The notes beneath the pieces are model-generated. The model made no database searches, was not told the DNA's origin, and worked only from the letters and a program-made list of their open reading frames with translations. Position numbers and translations under genes: made by a program. DNA of 61,197 bases from JAWXVE01 sp044425575 (GTDB lineage Bacteria > Bacillota > Clostridia > Lachnospirales > Lachnospiraceae): contig JAWXVE010000003.1 in NCBI GenBank assembly GCA_044425575.1, positions 1 through 61,197 on the forward strand, given 5' to 3'. The first letter of the stretch is position 1; each line of letters begins with the position of its first letter. Positions 55,228 to 61,197 of the stretch are shown in pieces.

Positions 55228-56155
55228 AGTAGGACCTCATGTTAGAAAGAGATTCCTTACAACTTGATTCTAAATCTTCTAGTATATCAGCTAATGTGTG
55301 AATCTGTGTTAATTGACCTGCTACTTGGCCTGCCATAAAGGAACCGCCTTGTACGTCGCCCTCTACTACGGCTTTTCTTAGTGAACCAAGTGTTAATTTT
55401 TCAAGTTCCATTTTATCTTCTACTGTGTGCTCTAATTTCACATATTCCCTTGACATTGGATTCTTAAGAACACGTACTGGAACTCCTACACTACGACCTG
55501 TCACTATGGTACTTGTATCTTTTGCCTTTATGATTTCTAACTTATAATTATCATGAATGGGACATTCTTCTGAAACGAGTAAACACGTACCTACTTGAAC
55601 ACCACATGCTCCTAGAGTAAGTACTGCAGCCATTTGTGGACCTGAGGCAATTCCGCCTGCTGCAACAACTGGAATGGAAACGGCATTAATTACTTGGGGT
55701 AAAAGCGCCATAGTTGTTAGCTCTCCAACATGACCTCCACTTTCCGTACCTTCTGCAATCACCCCATCTGCACCTAACTTTTCCATACGTTTTGCTAAGG
55801 CTACACTTGCTACGACTGGAAAAACAAGAATACCTGCTTCTTTCCAAGAGGTCATATACTTGGAAGGATTCCCCGCGCCTGTGGTAATCACTGCAACTTG
55901 CTCTTCGATGGCAATTTGTGCAAGATCATCTGCACAAGGATTCATAAGCATAATGTTAACACCAAATGGCTTGTTCGTGTGTGCCTTTGCAGATTGAATC
56001 TGTTCTCTAAAATGGGGACCATCCATACCGCCTGATGCAATAATACCAAGTCCACCTGCATTGGATACATTTGCAGCGAATTCTCCAGTGGAAATATTGG
56101 CCATTGCTCCTTGTATAATGGAATACTTTGTACCAAGTAACGTATTTAATCTCAT
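55217..56155 (-). CDS. fabK: enoyl-ACP reductase II
   Basis: A 312-residue FMN-dependent enoyl-ACP reductase, the triclosan-resistant type of streptococci and clostridia. Motifs are YSIIQGAMANISTGEFAA, GVIAEGTESGGHVGEL and VVAAGGIASGPQMAA, with GACGVQVGTCLL. No FabI or FabL is encoded here, so it is the likely enoyl reductase of the operon. The start is the ATG with GGAG six bases upstream; the ATG four codons earlier belongs to the SD. Confidence 0.92.
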   Translation of the reverse strand: MRLNTLLGTKYSIIQGAMANISTGEFAANVSNAGGLGIIASGGMDGPHFREQIQSAKAHTNKPFGVNIMLMNPCADDLAQIAIEEQVAVITTGAGNPSKYMTSWKEAGILVFPVVASVALAKRMEKLGADGVIAEGTESGGHVGELTTMALLPQVINAVSIPVVAAGGIASGPQMAAVLTLGACGVQVGTCLLVSEECPIHDNYKLEIIKAKDTSTIVTGRSVGVPVRVLKNPMSREYVKLEHTVEDKMELEKLTLGSLRKAVVEGDVQGGSFMAGQVAGQLTQIHTLADILEDLESSCKESLSNMRSYYED

Positions 56156-56194
56156 ATTAATCTCCATTCCTTTCTATGCATAAATCTGTGCTAA

Positions 56195-57124
56195 TTACCA
56201 TGTAATGAGGGAGGCACCCCAAGTTAGTCCAGCTCCAAAACCAATGAGAATCAACTTATCCCCATGTTTCAACAAGTCCTGTTCTGCCATTTCGTCTAGC
56301 ACTAATGGAATACTTGCACCTGACGTATTTCCGTACTTTGTAAGATTAATGAAGAATTTATCAGGACTTATGCCAAGCTTTTCATAAGCTTGCTTAATAA
56401 TTCGGTGATTTGCTTGATGGCAGACAAAGTGATCAATGTCCTCTAGAGACAATCCGCTTTTGGTAAGAACTCGCTCAATGCCAGTTAATACTGCATTTAC
56501 TGCAAATCGATACACGGCTTGGCCATTCATGTGAATATAGGGGTCTTCTAATTGCTTTCTACATACAATAGAATCATCATCTCCAAATGTCTGGAATGCA
56601 AAGGCATCTTCTCCATGTTCCGCTAGTGTTAGAAGAACACCGCCTGCTCCATCTCCGAATAAAATGCAAGTATTGCGGTCTGTAAAATCCATATAAGTGG
56701 AAATCTTCTCACTTCCTAACAACATGATTTTTTTGCTGGAATCTTGTAAAAGGAGACCTTTTGCAAGGTGAAGTCCATATACAAATCCGCTACAAGCTGC
56801 ATTTATATCAAAGGCGAGTACATCAGCTGGGAGAGATAAGTGTTTCTGTATCATACACGCCATAGAAGGTGTGTGGTAGTCGGGTGTAAAAGTTGCTACA
56901 ATAATAGCACCGATTTCACTTGGATTTACATCAGCTAATAATTGTGTAGCCACATGCATTGCCATATCTAGATTGCTTTCATCCTTGGCAAAGTGTCGTG
57001 TAGCAATTCCTGTCCTTGATTGAATCCACTCATCACTTGTATCAATATATTCCTTTAAAGCATCATTGGTCACAATATGGGGTGGTACATAACGACTTGT
57101 GTTTATTATGGATAATCCTGCCAT
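56195..57124 (-). CDS. fabH: 3-oxoacyl-ACP synthase III
   Basis: A 309-residue condensing enzyme that starts fatty acid synthesis from acetyl-CoA (or branched acyl-CoA) and malonyl-ACP. The catalytic triad is in INAACSGFVYGL (Cys near 110), FVCHQANHRI (His near 235) and TKYGNTSGASIP (Asn near 265). SD GAGGAAAG is adjacent to the ATG. It lies 34 bases after accA. Confidence 0.95.
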   Translation of the reverse strand: MAGLSIINTSRYVPPHIVTNDALKEYIDTSDEWIQSRTGIATRHFAKDESNLDMAMHVATQLLADVNPSEIGAIIVATFTPDYHTPSMACMIQKHLSLPADVLAFDINAACSGFVYGLHLAKGLLLQDSSKKIMLLGSEKISTYMDFTDRNTCILFGDGAGGVLLTLAEHGEDAFAFQTFGDDDSIVCRKQLEDPYIHMNGQAVYRFAVNAVLTGIERVLTKSGLSLEDIDHFVCHQANHRIIKQAYEKLGISPDKFFINLTKYGNTSGASIPLVLDEMAEQDLLKHGDKLILIGFGAGLTWGASLITW

Positions 57125-57158
57125 TCTTTCCTCAATTCTAAGCCCTGTGGCTCATCTG

Positions 57159-57968
57159 TTAATAGGTCGTAATAGTACCTAGCTTCCGAAATTTCTGATA
57201 TCGTTGGTGAATTAATACAGAAGGCTCCAATGGCTGTAACAACATTAATTGTTGCTGTAGTATCGTATCTAACTGACCAACTACATAGTCTGGATGATCA
57301 ATGACACTGCCTTCTCCCTCTGCAATAATGGTATCCACCACTCCTAGCTGCTCCAAATCATAAGAAGTTAGCTTCATAATCTTGGCGGCTTCTTCTTTAC
57401 GAGAGGCATCCTTCCAGAGAATAGAGGCAAATCCTTCTGGGGATAAAATAGAATAAATAGCATGTTCTAGCATAATCATGTGGTCACTTACACCAAGTGC
57501 AAGAGCACCACCGCTACCACCTTCTCCAATAATAATAGAGATGACTGGAACGGTTAAGTCACTAAAGAGGGCAAGACACTGTGCAATAGCTTCCCCTTGC
57601 CCTTGCATTTCTGCTTCGATTCCTGGGTAAGCACCAGGTGTATCAATGAAGGTTATAATCGGTCGATTAAATTTCTCGGCCTGTTTAGCAAGGCGCATAA
57701 CCTTGCGGTATCCAGAGGGAAGCGACATTCCAAAGTTATAAGTTAGATTGTCTTCTAGGGTTGCCCCCTTTCGATTGGCTAATACAGTAACTGGAATCTC
57801 ATGAAATCTTCCAATTCCTCCAATCACACTGGCATCTTCCTTGCTAAGACGGTCTCCCTTAAGAGGGTAAAAGTCTGTTAATAAAGCATCTATATAATAC
57901 ATAGCGTTTGGACGCTGTGGGAGACGTGCTAGTGTTACACGTTCCATTGGTGTAAGCTGTTGATTCAT
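57159..57968 (-). CDS. accA: acetyl-CoA carboxylase carboxyltransferase subunit alpha
   Basis: A 269-residue alpha subunit of acetyl-CoA carboxylase. It has the crotonase-type core FIDTPGAYPGIEAEMQGQGE and GEGGSGGALALGVSD, and ends in LSPEGFASILWKDASRKEEA. It is shorter at the N-terminus than E. coli AccA. The start is the Met with AAGGGAG five bases upstream; the longest frame reads back into accD. With AccD it transfers carboxyl from biotin to acetyl-CoA. Confidence 0.93.
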   Translation of the reverse strand: MNQQLTPMERVTLARLPQRPNAMYYIDALLTDFYPLKGDRLSKEDASVIGGIGRFHEIPVTVLANRKGATLEDNLTYNFGMSLPSGYRKVMRLAKQAEKFNRPIITFIDTPGAYPGIEAEMQGQGEAIAQCLALFSDLTVPVISIIIGEGGSGGALALGVSDHMIMLEHAIYSILSPEGFASILWKDASRKEEAAKIMKLTSYDLEQLGVVDTIIAEGEGSVIDHPDYVVGQLDTILQQQLMLLQPLEPSVLIHQRYQKFRKLGTITTY

Positions 57969-58002
57969 AAGGCTCCCTTCTGGCATACCTGAGGCATTTC
58001 GA

Positions 58003-58854
58003 TCATTGATGTAACAAAAGTAAATTCCACAATGCTTCTCGCAATTGTTCCCTTGGCACAATTCCATCTAAGAATCCATGCTCTTCTAAATATTCTGCTC
58101 GTTGAAATCCCTCTGGCAACTTTTGCTTAATGGTGTTCTCAATTACACGTGGTCCTGCAAATCCAATTAAAGCTTTAGGTTCTGCAAGAATAATATCGCC
58201 TAAACTAGCAAAGCTTGCTGTAACACCGCCGGTAGTGGGATTGGTCAGCACACTAATATATAGTAACTTCGCATTGTGATGTTGTTTAATGGCTGCGGAT
58301 GTTTTGGCCATCTGCATCAGTGAGAGAATACCTTCTTGCATACGAGCACCACCACTGGCACTAAAGAGAATAAGCGGTATTTGCTTCGCAGTAGCTAATT
58401 CAATAATACGGGTAATACGTTCCCCGGTAACACTACCCATGCTACCCATGAGGAACCTTGTATCCATTACGCCAATGGCAACGGGAATGTGTTCAATGGA
58501 ACCGGTACCGACTAAAACAGATTCCGAAATATCATGACGTTCTTGTAATTTACTGATTTTATTCTCGTAGGATGGAAAGTCTAATACGTTCTGCGTCGTT
58601 AATTCTTCGTAAAACTCTTCAAAAGAACCTTCATCTAAAATGGACTTAATGCGTTCCCTTGCTGGCATAGCATAATAATTATGGCAATGGTCACATATAT
58701 AGTAAGATTGTTGAAAATGTGATTGACTACTTGTATGAGAACAATACTTGCACTGAAATCCTTCTCCACTTAATACAGGAACTGCAGGATATTTCTTTTG
58801 GCTATATTGCTTTAAGCGTTGTAATTCTTCAATCTTATTCTTAAAAGGATTCAT
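58003..58854 (-). CDS. accD: acetyl-CoA carboxylase carboxyltransferase subunit beta
   Basis: A 283-residue beta subunit. The N-terminal zinc finger CKYC/CDHC is at about 35-57. The carboxyltransferase core has ILFSASGGARMQEGILSLMQ and TNPTTGGVTASFASLGD. It pairs with AccA, which follows 34 bases later. SD GGAAGAATT precedes the ATG. Confidence 0.94.
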   Translation of the reverse strand: MNPFKNKIEELQRLKQYSQKKYPAVPVLSGEGFQCKYCSHTSSQSHFQQSYYICDHCHNYYAMPARERIKSILDEGSFEEFYEELTTQNVLDFPSYENKISKLQERHDISESVLVGTGSIEHIPVAIGVMDTRFLMGSMGSVTGERITRIIELATAKQIPLILFSASGGARMQEGILSLMQMAKTSAAIKQHHNAKLLYISVLTNPTTGGVTASFASLGDIILAEPKALIGFAGPRVIENTIKQKLPEGFQRAEYLEEHGFLDGIVPREQLREALWNLLLLHQ

Positions 58855-58881
58855 AATTCTTCCTATCTGCGTATCATACGC

Positions 58882-60264
58882 CTATTCTTTGGGTTCGGTC
58901 ATTCCCTCATGGGTGGCAAGAAATGACTCCATATGCTCCTCCATAAAGCCTGTGTGGTAATCACCTTTTATAAAATCTTTGTGATGTAAGATTAAATGAG
59001 AAAGTGCCACATTGGTTTCAATACCGTCAATGACCGTTTCTTCTAACGCACGCCGCATACGACGAATGGCTTCTCGCCTTGTACTTGCATGAACAATAAT
59101 TTTCGCCATCATAGAGTCATAATAAGGACTGGTACGGTACCCTTGGTATAGTAGCGTATCTACTCGAACACCATTTCCACCTGGAAGATGTAGGAATTGA
59201 ATCTCACCAGCATTTGGCTGAAAGTCATGCCAAGGGTCTTCTGCATTAATACGGCATTCAATAGAATGGCCTTGTAAAACAATATCTTCCTGCGTATATC
59301 CAAGTGGTGCACCAATGCTAATGCGTATCTGCTCCTTAATTAAATCAATGCCCGAACGCATTTCGGTAACGGGATGTTCTACTTGGATTCTTGTATTCAT
59401 TTCAATAAAGTAATAATGTCCTTCGTGGTCTAGCACAAATTCTATAGTCCCAGCATTGCGATAATGAACGGCTTTGGCTGCCTTCACAGCATCACGTCCC
59501 ATAGCAGTACGAAGTTCTTCAGTGATGCCTTTCGATGGCGATTCTTCAATTAACTTCTGATTCTTACGTTGAATGGAACAATCACGCTCGCCTAGATGTA
59601 CTACATTACCATGATGATCGGCTAATATTTGAAATTCAATGTGTTTTGGATTGATAATGAGCTTTTCTAGGTACATTTCATCATTACCAAAGCAAGCTTT
59701 TGCTTCAGCTCTTGCCGTTTCATAGAGTGAATGGAAATCCCCTTCCTCATAGACGCGGCGCATTCCTCGACCGCCCCCGCCTGCGGATGCTTTGATTAAT
59801 ACTGGGAACCCGATTTCCTTAGCAATAGTAAGCCCATCTTCCCAAGAAGCAACTGGTCCGTCTGAACCTGGAACAACTGGAACTTCATTGGCGATCATTA
59901 AGGTTCGTGCCATTGCTTTATTACCCATTTGATCAATAATATCACCACTTGGGCCAATAAAAACAATGTTATGGGTTTCACAAAGCCTTGCGAATTCGCT
60001 ATTCTCAGACAAGAAGCCAAAGCCAGTGTGAATGGCATCGCAACCAGTGTAAATGGCAGCAGTCATAATGGCTTGCATATTTAAGTAACTTTCATCTGCT
60101 CTAGGTCCACCAATGCAAATCGCTTCGTTGCAAAACTGAATATGTAAGGAGTCTTTATCTTCTGTAGAATAGATTCCAACTGTTTCAATTCCCATTTCTC
60201 GGCAGGTGCGCAAGATGCGTAATGCAATTTCTCCACGGTTGGCAATTAAGATCTTACGAAACAT
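58882..60264 (-). CDS. accC: biotin carboxylase
   Basis: A 460-residue ATP-grasp enzyme that carboxylates the biotin of AccB. Motifs are KILIANRGEIALRILRTC, ATP loop KASAGGGGRGMRRV, ERDCSIQRKNQKLIEE and FIEMNTRIQVEHPVTE. The start at 60264 overlaps the accB stop by 11 bases with GAGGAA upstream. The longer frame into accB is not used. Confidence 0.96.
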   Translation of the reverse strand: MFRKILIANRGEIALRILRTCREMGIETVGIYSTEDKDSLHIQFCNEAICIGGPRADESYLNMQAIMTAAIYTGCDAIHTGFGFLSENSEFARLCETHNIVFIGPSGDIIDQMGNKAMARTLMIANEVPVVPGSDGPVASWEDGLTIAKEIGFPVLIKASAGGGGRGMRRVYEEGDFHSLYETARAEAKACFGNDEMYLEKLIINPKHIEFQILADHHGNVVHLGERDCSIQRKNQKLIEESPSKGITEELRTAMGRDAVKAAKAVHYRNAGTIEFVLDHEGHYYFIEMNTRIQVEHPVTEMRSGIDLIKEQIRISIGAPLGYTQEDIVLQGHSIECRINAEDPWHDFQPNAGEIQFLHLPGGNGVRVDTLLYQGYRTSPYYDSMMAKIIVHASTRREAIRRMRRALEETVIDGIETNVALSHLILHHKDFIKGDYHTGFMEEHMESFLATHEGMTEPKE

Positions 60265-60709
60265 AGGCAGATTCCTCAATGGTAAATAAAGTGTCATCAT
60301 AAGCTACAAGTGCTTCATTCTCCGCTAAAATTGAAGTAATCACACCAGATGTTGGTGCTGTAATTTCATTCATCATCTTCATAGCTTCAATTAACCCGAT
60401 TACATCACCTTGTTCTACTTTACTACCAACCGATACAAAAGCAGGTGCTTCTGGCGACTTGGAAGCGTAGAAGATACCAACCATAGGTGCTTTTATAGGA
60501 GTTCCATTTGCTTCATTCTGCGTTATAGCTTTCACTTCCGTTGTAGGCGCAATATGTGTGGTAGGCGCTGCTACAGGAGTTACACTGCTTGAAACCACAT
60601 GATCCTCTTTCTTAAGACATATATGCAATGCACCCTCTGTTACTTCTAAGTGAGTTAATTGATTCTTCGAAAATACCTCGACAATTCCCTCTAATTCCTT
60701 TAATTGCAT
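60254..60709 (-). CDS. accB: biotin carboxyl carrier protein of acetyl-CoA carboxylase
   Basis: A 151-residue BCCP. The C-terminal biotinyl domain carries the biotin attachment site EAMKMM near 117, with APMVGIFYASKSPEAPAFV before it; a Pro/Thr/Ala-rich linker separates it from the N-terminal 40 residues. The start at 60709 has GGAGGAG upstream, and the start overlaps the stop of a 37-codon upstream ORF. It is the first enzyme gene of the fatty acid operon. Confidence 0.93.
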   Translation of the reverse strand: MQLKELEGIVEVFSKNQLTHLEVTEGALHICLKKEDHVVSSSVTPVAAPTTHIAPTTEVKAITQNEANGTPIKAPMVGIFYASKSPEAPAFVSVGSKVEQGDVIGLIEAMKMMNEITAPTSGVITSILAENEALVAYDDTLFTIEESAYVS

Positions 60710-60813
60710 AATCTCCTCCATTCCGAAGCGTAGCTGTTCAAGGATAAAAATATTTGTGACGCTTCGGCACAAATATTGGGATGAAAAATAAGATTTTCTA
60801 ATTTATTCTGCAC
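60700..60813 (-). CDS. short upstream ORF overlapping the accB start
   Basis: A 37-codon frame from GTG at 60813, with GGAGG five bases upstream, to TAA at 60700-60702. It reads MQNKLENLIFHPNICAEASQ and ends in EWRRLCN. Starting at the ATG at 60825 it would be 41 codons. Its stop lies four to ten bases inside accB, so translation would be coupled to accB initiation. It also runs through the two leader hairpins. I do not recognise the peptide; it may be a leader peptide. Confidence 0.5.
   Translation of the reverse strand: MQNKLENLIFHPNICAEASQIFLSLNSYASEWRRLCN
60723..60777 (-). promoter_or_regulatory. competing hairpins in the fatty acid operon leader
   Basis: In the minus-strand transcript, stem A pairs 60768-60777 with 60749-60758 (AATATTTGTG and CACAAATATT, 10 bp, perfect). 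Its nine-base loop, CCGAAGCGT (60759-60767), is perfectly complementary to 60723-60731. That segment ends three bases before the accB SD (60713-60719). The two structures exclude each other or form a pseudoknot. Stem A is followed by a run of U, so it could end transcription. This layout suits attenuation or translational control. Confidence 0.55.
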
Positions 60814-60892
60814 CCTTTCCTCCATTTGATTGACCGCATGCCACAAATTGAACACTTCCAATATTTTAGTTAAAATTATTTAAGTTTATCGT

Positions 60893-60921
60893 AGTGTAGC
60901 ATGGAGATTTTAATATGTCAA
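60893..60921 (-). promoter_or_regulatory. promoter of the fatty acid operon
   Basis: On the minus strand TTGACA (60916-60921), a 17-base spacer and TACACT (60893-60898). Transcription would start near 60886, giving a leader of about 75 bases to the upstream ORF. The rest of the divergent interval (60826-61131) shows the promoter below and no convincing gene. Confidence 0.65.
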
Positions 60922-61069
60922 TGATTTTAGCTAAATATTTTGAAGTAAATTGGTTGATGTTGTATTCCACTACTACTGTTGTGGTTTCGTACAGTCGAGG
61001 GAAGAGCCGTTAAGGTTGAGGAAGTCGAAAATGTGCAAACTTTTTATGGAAACATTTATGAGAAATTAA

Positions 61070-61098
61070 TTGAAATATATCTAAAAATATGGTAAAAT
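61070..61098 (+). promoter_or_regulatory. promoter of the repeat-containing gene at the window end
   Basis: TTGAAA (61070-61075), a 17-base spacer and TAAAAT (61093-61098), followed by AAAGGAG (61116-61122) nine bases before the ATG. Confidence 0.6.
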
Positions 61099-61131
61099 AT
61101 TGAGAAATATATCAAAAAGGAGTTGCAAAAA

Positions 61132-61197
61132 ATGGTGAAACAATCCATAATCAGCACAGCACAGCACAGCACAGCACAGCACAGCACAGCACAGCAC
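61132..61197 (+). CDS. start of an unknown gene with a pentanucleotide repeat
   Basis: A frame with good promoter and SD starts at 61132 and runs off the window after 22 codons: MVKQSIISTAQH, then repeats of Ser-Thr-Ala-Gln-His. Everything after the seventh codon is repeat. The function cannot be judged. Because the repeat unit is five bases, gain or loss of one copy shifts the frame downstream. Confidence 0.5.
   Translation, partial: MVKQSIISTAQHSTAQHSTAQH
61153..61197 (+). repeat. (AGCAC)9 pentanucleotide repeat, reaching the window end
   Basis: Nine perfect copies of AGCAC, uninterrupted, up to the last base. All three forward frames are open through it and encode the same pentapeptide in rotation. 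The copy number is a minimum because the window ends inside it, perhaps because an assembly stopped there. Confidence 0.9.

Noticed and set aside
61153..61197. CRISPR or satellite array
   Set aside because: It is a pure five-base tandem repeat with no spacers.

Overview
The window is a low-GC chromosomal segment from an anaerobic, spore-forming member of the Clostridia, most likely Lachnospiraceae. Sporulation genes (spoVG, spoVT), the clostridial glgC/glgD pair, rubrerythrin, a FabK-type fatty acid operon, and the families DUF3793 and DUF6062 all point that way. Nothing here names the species. The order rsmA, murC, spoVG, pth, mfd, spoVT resembles the origin-proximal region of Bacillus and Clostridia. 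Most of the window is ordinary core genome with short operons, clear Shine-Dalgarno (SD) sites and compact hairpin terminators.

Layout. 1-9400: the tail of an unknown gene, glmM, a GlmU-like hexapeptide protein, a tandem HD/HD-GYP protein, rubrerythrin, aroC, a DUF6062 protein, tatD-rsmA, a DUF3793 gene behind two palindromic operators, and an HxlR regulator. 9497-14200: a PEBP/VOC/AEC-transporter group, an MFS transporter, a TauE-type permease and a glucosaminidase with half a SPOR domain. 14253-19159 (minus strand): dnaD, a dnaC/dnaI-like loader and prs, with murC upstream. A dense DnaA-box cluster lies between murC and dnaD. 19479-28657: glgC-glgD, spoVG, pth-mfd, a chemoreceptor and spoVT. 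28816-30728: an Eco47II-like restriction-modification pair. 30753-40532: a HEAT-methyltransferase fusion, pncB, membrane proteins, a second HD-GYP protein, a 0.93-kb non-coding interval with a probable structured RNA, a Crp/Fnr regulator and a Kef-type antiporter. 40623-46734: a SpoIIE-type phosphatase, tRNA-Lys, a two-gene ion-channel operon, a ferredoxin-containing aldo/keto reductase, and an ECF S-component overlapping a DUF1893 gene. 46759-50056: a three-gene SPFH/zinc-ribbon membrane cluster like Bacillus ydjGHI. 50285-60825 (minus strand): one long fatty acid operon, accBCDA-fabH-fabK-NMO-fabD-fabG-fabF-fabZ-marR.

Most interesting parts. (1) 42331-44472 is an operon with its own promoter that encodes a NaChBac-type voltage-gated sodium channel with eight regularly spaced S4 arginines. 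Its stop codon overlaps the start of a protein with the architecture of a pentameric ligand-gated ion channel. I know of no described system that co-transcribes these two channel types. (2) The fatty acid operon leader carries a 37-codon upstream ORF that overlaps the accB start. Within it are two competing hairpins, one ending next to the accB SD. (3) The window ends inside a perfect (AGCAC)9 repeat, in frame, 21 bases after the start codon of an unknown gene. This is a classic layout for phase variation. (4) Eight DnaA-box-like 9-mers, including two head-to-tail triplets, lie upstream of the primosome genes dnaD-dnaC. (5) A promoter-driven, structured, apparently non-coding transcript lies at about 37908-38127.

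Several start codons were moved downstream from the longest reading frame. This organism often uses an SD of the form ATGGAG, which creates a false upstream ATG. Function assignments rest on motifs recognised by eye. No database search was run.
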